From Oscillospiraceae bacterium (GTDB lineage Bacteria; Bacillota; Clostridia; Oscillospirales; Ruminococcaceae), in contig DMMB01000021.1 in NCBI GenBank assembly GCA_003453215.1, forward strand, positions 1-48,322: a DNA stretch of 48,322 nt. The letters run 5' to 3'. This document shows positions 16,532 to 24,721 of this stretch, piece by piece. The notes under the pieces were generated by a model. That model worked only from the letters and a program-made list of their open reading frames with translations, did no database searches and had not been told where the DNA came from. Position numbers and translations under genes: made by a program. Within the stretch, counting starts at the first letter, position 1; every line of letters begins with the position of its first letter.

Positions 16532-17758
16532 TTACACCACCTGCAAAAGGTAAAATTTCAGATAGTCGGTCTCCGGCACGCCGGGCAGAATGGGGTGATC
16601 CGGCGCCTGCTGCCGTGCCTCAATCTGCCGCAGCGTCACACCGGCATCCAGCGCCGCTTCCTGCAGCATTTTGCGGAACATCTCGTCCGTCATAAAGTGG
16701 GAGCAGGAACAGGTCGCCAGGTACCCGCCGCGGGGCAGTAGCCGCATTGTCTTCATGTTGATCTCCTTGTAGCCGTGATAGGCGTTTTTAGCAGTCGCGC
16801 GGCTTTTGGTAAAGGCAGGTGGATCCAGAATGATATAGTCATAATCGCACTTTTTCTCTTTGGCCATCTCGGTCAGCAGGTCAAAAACATCGGCGCACCT
16901 GTAGTCCAGATTGGTCAGCCCATTGCGTCTCCCGTTTTCGGCAGCCAGCTCCAGCGCAAAGGCCGAAACATCCACTGCCGTCACGCGCTCTGCGCCGGCC
17001 GCCGCCGCATTCAGTGCAAAAGCCCCGGTATGGGTAAAGCAATCCAGCACCCGGCGGCCGCGGGCCAGCCTGGCCGCCGCCTGCCGGTTGTACTTCTGGT
17101 CCAGGAAGAAGCCTGTTTTCTGCCCTTCGATGTAGTCCACATCATACTTTATCCCGTTTTCGGTAATGGTCACGTGCCCGCTCAGGTCGGTTTTCAGCCC
17201 CTCCATCGGGTAAAAGCCTTTTCCCTGCTCCAGTCCTTCCAGCGTTCTTATGGCCACATCGTTCCGCTCATAAATGGCGTCGATTGCCTCGCCGTCCTCC
17301 CGCAGCAGCTCCACCAGCGCCCGGTACACCCAGGCTTTGCGGCACTCCATGCCCAGGGAAAGCACCTGTGTTACCAGTACATTTTCAAAGCGATCCACCG
17401 TCAGCCCGGGGAATTGATCCGCCTCGCCAAAAATAAGGCGGCAGCAGCGGTAATCGGTCTCCCCCATCACCGTTTTACGGTAATCCAGCGCATAGCGTAC
17501 CCGCCGCCGGAAAAATGCCTCATCAAAGGTATCATTGGCATTACGGCTGATGATCCGCACCCGGATCTTGGAGTGATCGTTCACCCAACCGGTACCAAGG
17601 TATCGCCCCTTGTTGCTCACCACGTCTACCATATTGCCATTTTGGTATTCTCCCGCCACAGCCGTTACCTCTTCCCCATACACCCAGGGATGACCGGCCC
17701 GCAGGCTGCGTTCCGCCTTGGGCGTTACCGTAAATACCGGATATTCTCTTGCTGTCAT
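16532..17758 (-). CDS. RlmI-like class I SAM-dependent 23S rRNA methyltransferase
   Basis: A 408-residue cytoplasmic RNA methyltransferase of the RlmI (YccW) family, which makes 5-methylcytosine in 23S rRNA in E. coli. An N-terminal PUA domain (KAERSLRAGHPWVYGEEV, about residues 13-30) precedes a short linker domain and the Rossmann SAM-binding fold, with VLDCFTHTGAFAL near residue 235 and the catalytic-site motif YIILDPPAFTKS near 310. The C-terminal CSCSHFM motif near residue 350 holds Cys typical of m5C enzymes. Start: ATG behind GGGAGAG. The exact base modified here is inferred from the family. It is a single gene with its own terminator. Confidence 0.85.
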   Translation of the reverse strand: MTAREYPVFTVTPKAERSLRAGHPWVYGEEVTAVAGEYQNGNMVDVVSNKGRYLGTGWVNDHSKIRVRIISRNANDTFDEAFFRRRVRYALDYRKTVMGETDYRCCRLIFGEADQFPGLTVDRFENVLVTQVLSLGMECRKAWVYRALVELLREDGEAIDAIYERNDVAIRTLEGLEQGKGFYPMEGLKTDLSGHVTITENGIKYDVDYIEGQKTGFFLDQKYNRQAAARLARGRRVLDCFTHTGAFALNAAAAGAERVTAVDVSAFALELAAENGRRNGLTNLDYRCADVFDLLTEMAKEKKCDYDYIILDPPAFTKSRATAKNAYHGYKEINMKTMRLLPRGGYLATCSCSHFMTDEMFRKMLQEAALDAGVTLRQIEARQQAPDHPILPGVPETDYLKFYLLQVV

Positions 17759-17865
17759 AGTATCTCTCCCACTTGCGCAAAAAATCTTTCTCTATCATAG
17801 CGGTTTTTCCGCCAAAAAGCAACACTTGCACCCGCCCCGCCAAAGGTCTATAATCGAAGTCATAC

Positions 17866-17943
17866 GGCGGGCGCGGCTCCGCTCTTCAGGACTGACCCTC
17901 CGCTGCGCTGCGGGCAGTCCTTTCCCGCTTTGCCGCGCCCGCC
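17866..17943. repeat. Large GC-rich palindrome P2
   Basis: Perfect 12-bp outer arms GGCGGGCGCGGC (17866-17877) and GCCGCGCCCGCC (17932-17943), inner 7-bp arms AGGACTG/CAGTCCT (17888-17894, 17915-17921), and a GCTTTGCC motif. It lies between the divergent methyltransferase and flavodoxin genes, so it is not a simple terminator. Confidence 0.7.
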
Positions 17944-17980
17944 CCACACCCTTTACTCTTACTCCCAAGGAGGCCCCCTC

Positions 17981-18424
17981 ATGAAAACCGCCATCTGCTA
18001 TTATTCCCGCCATCATGGCAATACCCTCAAGGTCCTGGAAACCATGGCCGAAGCGGCCGAAATCGATCTCATTGATGTTACCAGCCGCCTGGCCGCCCGC
18101 CTGCCGCAGTACGATCGGATCGGCTTTGCCTCCGGCATCTATTACTCCCAGTTTCACGAAACGGTTATCAATTACGCCGCGCAGTATCTCCCCGCGGGAA
18201 AAGAGGTCTTTTTCCTCTGCACCCACGGCTCCCGGAATTGCCCGGAAAAATACTTTTCCGCCATCACCGCCGCGGCAAAAGAAAAGAACTGCCGCATTCT
18301 CGGCCGCTTTTCCTGCCGCGGGTACGATACCTACGGTCCCTTCAAACTCATCGGCGGCCTGGCCAAAGGGCACCCCGATGAAACCGATCTGCAAAAGGCC
18401 CGCGAATTTATCCAAAATCTTTGA
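17981..18424 (+). CDS. Flavodoxin family protein
   Basis: A 147-residue flavodoxin-fold protein, one of only two plus-strand genes in the window. The FMN phosphate-binding loop is seen at the N-terminus as YYSRHHGNTLKV (residues 6-17, replacing the classical T/S-G-N-T pattern with HHGNT), followed by the alternating beta-alpha pattern: YDRIGFASGIYYSQFH and KEVFFLCTHGSR. Such proteins carry electrons by bound FMN. The start ATG at 17981 is chosen because AAGGAGG lies 7 bases upstream; a longer frame back to 17930 has no ribosome site. It ends 56 bases before the convergent ABC exporter stop. The partner enzyme is not evident. Confidence 0.85.
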   Translation: MKTAICYYSRHHGNTLKVLETMAEAAEIDLIDVTSRLAARLPQYDRIGFASGIYYSQFHETVINYAAQYLPAGKEVFFLCTHGSRNCPEKYFSAITAAAKEKNCRILGRFSCRGYDTYGPFKLIGGLAKGHPDETDLQKAREFIQNL

Positions 18425-18479
18425 CCCAAAAAACAGGCCGGCAGTCAGCCCCTCCATGGGCCGCTGCCGGTCTTTCCTT

Positions 18480-20267
18480 TTATACTGCGTACTGGCTGGT
18501 GTACAGCCGGTAGTAGAATCCCTGTTTTTCCAGCAGCCCTTCGTGGGTGCCGGTTTCCACAATCTGTCCGTCATTGATCACCAGAATCAGATCGGCATCC
18601 ACAATGGTGGAAAGGCGGTGCGCAATGACAAAGCAGGTACGTCCCCGCATCAGTTTATCCATCGCCTTCTGGATCAGAATTTCGGTACGGGTATCCACAT
18701 TGGAGGTCGCCTCATCCAGTATCAGCAGCCGCCGATTGGCCAAAAGCGCCCTTGCAATGGTCAAAAGCTGCTTCTGCCCACCGGAAATATTGATGCTGTC
18801 CTCGCTTACTATGGTATCGTAGCCCTGCGGCAGCGTGCGGATAAAATGGTCGCAGTAGGCTTCATCACAGGCCGTAATGATTTCTTCCCGGGTGGCTTCC
18901 GGCTTTCCATAGGCTACATTCTCTGCCACCGTCCCGCCAAATAGCCAGGTATCCTGCAGCACCATACCAAAGAGCGACCGCACGTCTTCGCGGCTCACCG
19001 CCGCAATGTCATTGCCGTCTATGGTAATCTTCCCGCTTTGAATATCATAGAACCGCATCAGCAGGTTCACCAGTGTGGTTTTGCCGGCACCGGTCGGCCC
19101 TACAATGGCCACTTTTTGTCCCCGTTTTACCTTTACGGTAAAGTCGCGGATCAGCGGTGTTTCGGGGTTATAGCTGAAATTTACATTTTCAAAATCCACA
19201 TCGCCCATAATCTCCGCCGGCAGGTGCCCCTCAATGGGCTTCTCCTCCGGGGTATCCTGCATCTCATACACTCTTCGGGCTGCGGCACAGGTTCGCTGAA
19301 TGGAGCCCAATACCTCGGCAATCTGCTCCAAAGGGGAGGAAAACTGCCGGGAATACAGCAATACTGTTACCACAGCGCCCACTCCCAGGGTCCCCTGTAC
19401 CGTCAGGTAGCCGCCGATGAGAGCGACCAGAATGTAAGCCAGTGCGTTGGCGGCGGTAATGCATGGTGTAATCAAGCCCTGCAGGAACAATGCCTTGGCC
19501 TCCTGCTTTTTCTGCCGCTCATTTACGGCCGCATGGGCTGCTATCGTCGTTTCCTCATAATTATAGGCTTTGGTGGTCTGGTAGCTGGCGTAGCTCTCCT
19601 CCACTACCGAATACATCTTGCCGCTCTCTTCGAACATCTGGTGGAAATAGGTTCCGCACGCAGCCGAAATCCGGGAGGAAATAAAGATGGAAAGCGGCGT
19701 CATCAGCAGTACCGCCAGTCCCAGTTTCCAGTTTTCCCGCAGCATCATCACCGCTATAACAGTAATCTGCAAAAAGCCCATAATGGTCACATCCACAATA
19801 TTGTGGATACTGGTGCCCATGTTGGAAACGTCCTCCTGAATACGGTCAATAATTTGCCCGGCCGGCGTCTTATCAATATAGCTGATGGGCAGCCGGCTCA
19901 GTTTATCGGAAAGTTTGATGCGCAAAGTACAGGTGTAGTACTTGCTCACCGCATTGTTCATCAGGTACATTTTCCCAATGTCTACCGCACTTTTCAGCAG
20001 ATACACTCCGGCCAGCGCTCCGCATAGCGGCAGCAGGGCATCGGTCAGGCCGCTCTTGGGGATCTCCCCGGCCCAGGCATCGTACAGCAGCTGCACTCCC
20101 TGTCCCAGCAGTTTGGGGGCAATGACAGTACACGCTACCACCACGCCGCCCAGCAGGGCGCCCAGCAGCAGCCAGCCGTAAATCGGCTTGGCATCCCGCA
20201 CCAGCCGGCGAATAACTTCCCAGGTGCTCATTGTCTTTTGCTCGGTCTGTTTCTCTTTCCGGTTCAT
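18480..20267 (-). CDS. ABC exporter half, canonical ATP site subunit
   Basis: A 595-residue fused exporter: six membrane segments (about residues 30-320) followed by a nucleotide-binding domain. Walker A GPTGAGKTT, Q-loop MVLQDTW, signature ISGGQKQ, Walker B LLILDEATSNVD with catalytic Glu, and H-loop IAHRLS are all intact. Together with the overlapping upstream gene it should form a heterodimeric type IV exporter of the LmrCD/PatAB/TM287-288 kind, expelling drugs or other amphiphiles. Start: ATG behind GGGAGGGG, overlapping the partner's stop by 4 bases, so translation is coupled. The probable control is the leader and terminator at 22051-22254. Confidence 0.92.
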   Translation of the reverse strand: MNRKEKQTEQKTMSTWEVIRRLVRDAKPIYGWLLLGALLGGVVVACTVIAPKLLGQGVQLLYDAWAGEIPKSGLTDALLPLCGALAGVYLLKSAVDIGKMYLMNNAVSKYYTCTLRIKLSDKLSRLPISYIDKTPAGQIIDRIQEDVSNMGTSIHNIVDVTIMGFLQITVIAVMMLRENWKLGLAVLLMTPLSIFISSRISAACGTYFHQMFEESGKMYSVVEESYASYQTTKAYNYEETTIAAHAAVNERQKKQEAKALFLQGLITPCITAANALAYILVALIGGYLTVQGTLGVGAVVTVLLYSRQFSSPLEQIAEVLGSIQRTCAAARRVYEMQDTPEEKPIEGHLPAEIMGDVDFENVNFSYNPETPLIRDFTVKVKRGQKVAIVGPTGAGKTTLVNLLMRFYDIQSGKITIDGNDIAAVSREDVRSLFGMVLQDTWLFGGTVAENVAYGKPEATREEIITACDEAYCDHFIRTLPQGYDTIVSEDSINISGGQKQLLTIARALLANRRLLILDEATSNVDTRTEILIQKAMDKLMRGRTCFVIAHRLSTIVDADLILVINDGQIVETGTHEGLLEKQGFYYRLYTSQYAV

Positions 20268-21991
20268 CGGCGTTCCCCTCCCGTCTGGGAAAGATAAATC
20301 TCCCGGTATACTTTACAGCGCTCCAGCAGCTCCTGGTGGGTACCGCTGTCCACCAGCCGCCCGCCATCCATCACAAAAATCTGGTCGCTGCTCATGGCGC
20401 TGGTCACACGCTGCGTCACTACAATCTGGGTTTTTCCGGCCGCCTTTTCGGCCAGCGCCCGCCGCAGATTCGCTTCGGTCATAAAGTCCAGTGCTGAAAA
20501 GCTGTCGTCAAACAGATAAATCGGCGCATTTTTCAGCACAGCTCTTGCAATGCTCACCCTCTGCTTCTGCCCGCCGGAAAGGTTCTTACCGGCCTGTTCC
20601 AGCCGATGGTCCAGTCCCTCTGGCTGCGCCTTAATGTAATCCGCCATCTGGGCAACCGCCGCAGCCGCCATAATTTCCTCCTCCGCGGCGCCCGGCTTCC
20701 CCATCGCAATATTTTCCCGGATGGTTCCGCTGTAAATCCCGGCCCGCTGCAGCACACAGCTGATGTTCTGCCGGATGGTGCGGCAGCTGAGGGTGGCGGA
20801 ATCCCGCCCATCAAAATAAATTTTCCCTTCGGTGGGCAGCCGGAACGCCATCAAAAGCTGCACCAGCGTGGATTTACCGCTGCCGGTACCGCCGATGATG
20901 GCCACTTTCTCTCCCGCAGCAATGTGCAGCGAAATATCGCTCACTGCGGCGGCATCAGCCCCTTCGTAGCGGAAGGTTACACCCTCCAGACGAATATCCC
21001 CGGTAAAGACAACATTTTCATCTTCCTCCACCGTTTCGGTCATCCGGTTGGCGTCCATCACTTCCCCTATCCGGTCAGCGGCCACTTTGGCATGGGGGTA
21101 CATCACCAGGGCAAAGGCCGCCATAACAATGCCGTTCATCACCAGCGCCACATACTGCACCATGGCAAAAATATCGCCGCCGGAAGCGGTGGAAACGCCG
21201 CTTTCCATCCGGCTGCCGCCAAAGTACAGAATAGCAACCGCCACTAAATTCATCAGGGCAATGGCAATGGGCGAAACCAGCCCCATCTTGATATTGGCTT
21301 CAATAATGTGCTCCGCCATCACCCGGGTAGCCTCGGCTATGCGGTTCTGCTCCTGCCCCTCGCGGTTAAAGGCCCGGATGACACGAATGCCGTGAAGCCG
21401 TTCCCGCACCAGGTCGTTCTGTTTATCGCAAAATTGATCGCTGATTTTCCATAGCGGTTCCACCTTGCGGCCGATGGCCAGTACCAGCAGCGTAATGATG
21501 GGCATAGCCACCAGGATAATGAGCGCCAGCGTGCTGTCCTTGGAAAAGGCCAACACCACCCCGCCGAAAAACAGCACCGGAATGGTGATGATATTGCTGG
21601 AAAGCATATCGGCCACCCAGGCCAGCGTCCCCACATCATGGGTCGAGCGGGTAAGCAGCGCCGAAGTGCCGATGCGGCTGACTTCCTCAAAAGTCAGGGT
21701 ATTAACCCGGCTGAAAACCGCTGCGCGCAGATCGGCACAAAAGCCGGAAACCACATTGGTGCGGCACCAGGTTCCCGCCGCCACCGCCCCCAGCGAAAGC
21801 AGCGTAACCAGCAGCATTTTACCGCAGCAGCGCAGAATATAGTCCCAATCGGACGTATAAATGCCGCCGTCCAAAATATCGCTCATAATGGTGGGCAGCA
21901 GCAGCGAGCAAATGCTGGAAAGGGCAATGAGCAGCATTCCCAGCACCATCTTGCCGCGGTAGGGCTTGAGATATGGTAAAATTCGTTTCAT
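20264..21991 (-). CDS. ABC exporter half, degenerate ATP site subunit
   Basis: A 575-residue fused membrane/ATPase subunit. Walker A GGTGSGKST and signature LSGGQKQRV are intact, but the residue after the Walker B Asp is Asp instead of Glu (IYLFDDSFSALD) and the H-loop His is Gln (VVTQRVTSAM). One degenerate and one canonical ATP site is the known pattern of heterodimeric exporters. Six membrane segments occupy about residues 15-300. Start: ATG behind CGGAG. It is the first structural gene after a 26-codon leader ORF and a terminator hairpin, with about 54 bases between the hairpin's T tract and the start codon. Homologous systems such as pneumococcal PatAB are known to be controlled by transcription attenuation. 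Confidence 0.92.
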   Translation of the reverse strand: MKRILPYLKPYRGKMVLGMLLIALSSICSLLLPTIMSDILDGGIYTSDWDYILRCCGKMLLVTLLSLGAVAAGTWCRTNVVSGFCADLRAAVFSRVNTLTFEEVSRIGTSALLTRSTHDVGTLAWVADMLSSNIITIPVLFFGGVVLAFSKDSTLALIILVAMPIITLLVLAIGRKVEPLWKISDQFCDKQNDLVRERLHGIRVIRAFNREGQEQNRIAEATRVMAEHIIEANIKMGLVSPIAIALMNLVAVAILYFGGSRMESGVSTASGGDIFAMVQYVALVMNGIVMAAFALVMYPHAKVAADRIGEVMDANRMTETVEEDENVVFTGDIRLEGVTFRYEGADAAAVSDISLHIAAGEKVAIIGGTGSGKSTLVQLLMAFRLPTEGKIYFDGRDSATLSCRTIRQNISCVLQRAGIYSGTIRENIAMGKPGAAEEEIMAAAAVAQMADYIKAQPEGLDHRLEQAGKNLSGGQKQRVSIARAVLKNAPIYLFDDSFSALDFMTEANLRRALAEKAAGKTQIVVTQRVTSAMSSDQIFVMDGGRLVDSGTHQELLERCKVYREIYLSQTGGERR

Positions 21992-22044
21992 AAATTCTCC
22001 GTCAAATCATGAGGTTCAGCTCTCTCCCCGCTGAAAAAAGGCGC

Positions 22045-22075
22045 AAAAAAGCCGGGAGTAACAGAGACTCCCGGC
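22045..22075 (-). terminator. Terminator between leader ORF and ABC exporter genes (candidate attenuator)
   Basis: Perfect 9-bp stem GCCGGGAGT/ACTCCCGGC with a 7-nt loop; on the minus strand it is followed at once by TTTTTT (22050-22045). It lies 31 bases after the leader ORF stop and upstream of the exporter genes, which have no other obvious promoter, so read-through here would set exporter expression. Confidence 0.85.
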
Positions 22076-22105
22076 GAGCGTAATAACACCTTGGTTCAGG
22101 CGGAC

Positions 22106-22186
22106 TTACAGAGAGAGCTGCTGTACAGATATTCGATTGTTTCCTGCGCGGAACTTATTCATCTTGTTATCGTGCAAAGTCTTCAT
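22106..22186 (-). CDS. 26-residue leader peptide upstream of the ABC exporter
   Basis: A short ORF with ATG at 22186 behind a strong AAAGGAG site, beginning MKTLHDNKMNKFRAG and ending VQQLSL. It has a near-consensus promoter and is followed by an intrinsic terminator, then the exporter genes. Its own ribosome site (GAGCTGCTG, about 22189-22197) is complementary to the end of the ORF (CAGCAGCTC, about 22112-22120), a 9-bp pairing that moving ribosomes would disrupt. This is the layout of antibiotic-responsive leader peptides, where stalled ribosomes change RNA folding and prevent termination. No homology to a named leader is claimed. The alternative is a non-functional small ORF in a regulatory RNA. 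Confidence 0.65.
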   Translation of the reverse strand: MKTLHDNKMNKFRAGNNRISVQQLSL

Positions 22187-22225
22187 TTCAGCAGCTCCTT
22201 TCTTTGTAATTTTGGTATCGAAAAG

Positions 22226-22254
22226 AGTATAGCACACGAAGGAGCTGTTTGCAA
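22226..22254 (-). promoter_or_regulatory. Promoter of the leader ORF and ABC exporter
   Basis: Minus-strand -35 TTGCAA (22254-22249), 17-base spacer, -10 TATACT (22231-22226). The transcript should start near 22219, giving a leader of about 228 nt before the first exporter gene. Confidence 0.75.
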
Positions 22255-22279
22255 GCACTTTTTCCCGTTCCTGCATTCC

Positions 22280-22354
22280 GGCGGCACGCCTTCGCTTTGC
22301 CTTGGGGGGCCGTTTGTACCAAACGGGTCCCCTCGCCCGCTCCGCCGCGCCGCC
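22280..22354. repeat. Large GC-rich palindrome P3
   Basis: Imperfect outer arms starting GGCGGCACGCC (22280-22290) and ending CCGCGCCGCC (22345-22354) with a perfect inner hairpin CCGTTTG-TAC-CAAACGG (22310-22326) and a CTTTGCC motif. It lies 12 bases past the response-regulator stop codon. Confidence 0.6.
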
Positions 22355-22365
22355 TGCCCCGCTTT

Positions 22366-23037
22366 CTATTCCACCAGATACCCCACCCCAAAGCGGGTAT
22401 GGATAAAATCGAAAAGCCCGGCGGTTTCCAGCTTTTTGCGCAGTCGATTGATATTGACCGTCAGGGTGTTTTCATCCACAAAGCTGTCGGTTTCCCACAG
22501 CCGCTGCATCAGCAGCTCGCGGCTTACCACCTGGCCTTTGCGCTCCATCAGGCACAGCAGAATACGGTATTCATTTTTGGTCAGATCGATGCTTTCTCCT
22601 TCAAACTGCAGGGTTTGGTCGGCAGTATTCAGCACCGCCCCGCGGCATTCCGGCGCCGGCAGGGCCACCTCCAGCCGGTAGCTGCGCCGCAGCATGGCCT
22701 GTACCTTGGCCACCAGCACGCTGCCATCAAAGGGCTTGGCTATAAAATCATCGCCGCCCATGTTCATGGCCATCACAATATTCATGTTATCGGCCGCCGA
22801 AGAGATAAAAATGATGGGGGCTTCGGTTATCTGGCGCAGCTGGCCGCACCAGTAATAACCGTCGTAGCTGGGCAGCTTAATATCCAGCAGCACCAGATGC
22901 GGCTGGTAGGCCTTAAATTCCCCGGTAATATCCCGAAAATTCTGGACCGGTCGGGCTTCCATTCCCCACTGTTCCAGCAGGTTCTGGATCCCTTCGGCAA
23001 TGCCGCGGTCATCCTCTGCAATGAGTATTTTAAACAT
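22366..23037 (-). CDS. OmpR-family response regulator without a partner kinase
   Basis: A 223-residue two-domain regulator: receiver domain (1-120) with the acidic pair DD at 9-10, phospho-acceptor Asp52 in LVLLDIKLPSYDG, and Lys101 in FIAKPFD; then an OmpR/PhoB winged helix (about 128-222, ending TRFGVGYLVE). The receiver resembles the BceR/GraR branch that controls peptide-antibiotic transporters, but the sensor kinase usually encoded immediately downstream is absent: palindrome P3 and the ABC exporter promoter follow instead. Start: ATG behind AGGAGGAG. It may serve a kinase elsewhere or be an orphan. Its position upstream of an exporter operon is suggestive only. Confidence 0.88.
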   Translation of the reverse strand: MFKILIAEDDRGIAEGIQNLLEQWGMEARPVQNFRDITGEFKAYQPHLVLLDIKLPSYDGYYWCGQLRQITEAPIIFISSAADNMNIVMAMNMGGDDFIAKPFDGSVLVAKVQAMLRRSYRLEVALPAPECRGAVLNTADQTLQFEGESIDLTKNEYRILLCLMERKGQVVSRELLMQRLWETDSFVDENTLTVNINRLRKKLETAGLFDFIHTRFGVGYLVE

Positions 23038-23245
23038 GGATCTCCTCCTGCTTTTGGTTCATTTTCTCCCTTCAGTATCGCATAATATTGCCGGAATTAC
23101 CAGCCGGTGAAAATTAAGATTTTCTTTTTTCCCGGGGAATTTTCACCCCGCACTGTTCCCGACAGCCTCAGAGTAACACTCTGAACGGAAAAAGAACAGC
23201 AAGAAGCGCTTGAGTTGCCGAATTTCAAGCACCGGTTGAGCGATT

Positions 23246-24523
23246 TTACGGTTCCTGCTCTTCCTCCGTCGGAAGGATTTCTTCTTCCGGGAAAAGGGCA
23301 GCGGATTGCTCCTGCGGCAAGCTGGAAACACTCCGCAGTTTCCGCTGGATCTGCCGGGTGCGAACCCCCACCAGTTTATCCAGTTCGCTGCTGGCCTGTT
23401 CCAGCCTCGATTGGGTCATCGTAAGGGCATCGGCAAACTTATCAAACTCGGTTTTTACCGCACCAAGAATATTCCACACCTCGCCGCTGCGCCGCTGAAT
23501 GGCAATGGTCCGAAAACTCATCTGCAAAGAATTGAGCAATGCAGCCATGGTGCTGGGCCCCGCAATATTGACCCGGTACTCCCGCTGCAAAGTTTCTACC
23601 ATCCCCCGGCTGACCACTTCGGCGTAAAGCCCCTCAAACGGCAAAAACAGAATACCGAATTCGGTGGTATGGGGCGGAGAAATGTACTTTTCCCGAATGT
23701 CTTTGGCTTCCATGCGGACGGTCAGCAGCAGCTGCCGCACCGCCGCCTGAATGGCGGTCGGATCTCCGGCATCGTAAGCATCCCGTAGGGCGGCATAGCT
23801 ATCCCCAGGGAATTTGGCATCGATCGGCAGCCAGACAAAACTACCATCTTCCACCGGCAGTTTTACAGCATATTCCACCACATTCCGGCTGCCCGGTACT
23901 GTGGCCACATTTTTGCCATACTGTTCCGGGGCCAAAATATCCTCCAAAATAGCGCCAAGCTGCACTTCCCCCAAAATACCGCGGGTTTTTACATTGCTCA
24001 GCACCTTTTTGAGATCACCAACCCCCTGGGCCAAGGACTGCATTTCTCCCAAACCGCGGTAAACCTGCTCCAACCGGTCATTCACCAGTCGGAACGATTC
24101 GGTCATGCGGTCTTGGAGGGTTTTCTGCAATTTTTCATCTACAGTCTGGCGCATTTCGTCCAGTTTGGCATTATTATCCTGCTGAATAGTGGAAAGCTGC
24201 CGTTCCATGGAGGCACGCACATCCTCTAACGCACGTGCGGAGTCCTGGGAAAAAGTGGATAGCCTATTTTCAAATTGCTTCAGCTGTTCCAACAGTGCGC
24301 GGCTTTCCGTTTGGGACTGGGTCTGCTGGCTCTCCATCAGGTACTTTCCAAGGGTAAGAATATCCGCCTGCACCGAACGCTCCAAATCACTCTGGAGGCG
24401 CTGAAGCTGCCCGGAAATATCCTTCTCTTGGGACTTTTTAAGCTGCAGCAGCAAAAAGACAAGCAGTGCAACAATGAGGGCTGCGGCCCCCAGCAGAATA
24501 TAGCCTATGGTAAGTTGATTCAT
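23246..24523 (-). CDS. rmuC: DNA recombination protein RmuC
   Basis: A 425-residue protein with an N-terminal membrane segment (about residues 5-27), a long charged coiled-coil region (30-160, with DISGQLQRLQSDLERSV) and the RmuC domain, a restriction-endonuclease-like fold, with VLSNVKTRGILGEVQLGAIL, PVEDGSFVWLPIDAKFPGDSY and EFGILFLPFEGLYAE. RmuC limits DNA inversions and is thought to act on recombination intermediates. Start: ATG behind AAAGGAGAG, with its own promoter at 24583-24611. A tail of about 75 residues after the domain ends in acidic EEEQEP. It is transcribed alone. Confidence 0.9.
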   Translation of the reverse strand: MNQLTIGYILLGAAALIVALLVFLLLQLKKSQEKDISGQLQRLQSDLERSVQADILTLGKYLMESQQTQSQTESRALLEQLKQFENRLSTFSQDSARALEDVRASMERQLSTIQQDNNAKLDEMRQTVDEKLQKTLQDRMTESFRLVNDRLEQVYRGLGEMQSLAQGVGDLKKVLSNVKTRGILGEVQLGAILEDILAPEQYGKNVATVPGSRNVVEYAVKLPVEDGSFVWLPIDAKFPGDSYAALRDAYDAGDPTAIQAAVRQLLLTVRMEAKDIREKYISPPHTTEFGILFLPFEGLYAEVVSRGMVETLQREYRVNIAGPSTMAALLNSLQMSFRTIAIQRRSGEVWNILGAVKTEFDKFADALTMTQSRLEQASSELDKLVGVRTRQIQRKLRSVSSLPQEQSAALFPEEEILPTEEEQEP

Positions 24524-24582
24524 GAGATGATTTCTCTCCTTTGGGCAAGGAAAATAGCGAACTTTAGTTCTTTCTATGTTTT

Positions 24583-24611
24583 ATTGTAGCACAAACGTTC
24601 GCAGCTGTAAA
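24583..24611 (-). promoter_or_regulatory. Promoter of rmuC
   Basis: Minus-strand -35 TTTACA (24611-24606), 17-base spacer, -10 TACAAT (24588-24583), about 60 bases upstream of the rmuC start codon. Confidence 0.65.
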
Positions 24612-24683
24612 GCGAAAACGAAAATTTGTAGAATGGGACAGTAATTCTTACATTTTACGGATCTAACGATAAATGCGCCGTAT

Positions 24684-24713
24684 AAAAAACAGAGACCCAA
24701 GCATGGGTCTCTG
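24684..24713 (-). terminator. Terminator of the potABCD operon
   Basis: Perfect 10-bp stem CAGAGACCCA/TGGGTCTCTG with a 4-nt loop, followed on the minus strand by TTTTTT (24689-24684). It begins 9 bases after the potD stop. Confidence 0.9.
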
Positions 24714-24721
24714 CAGAGCGT

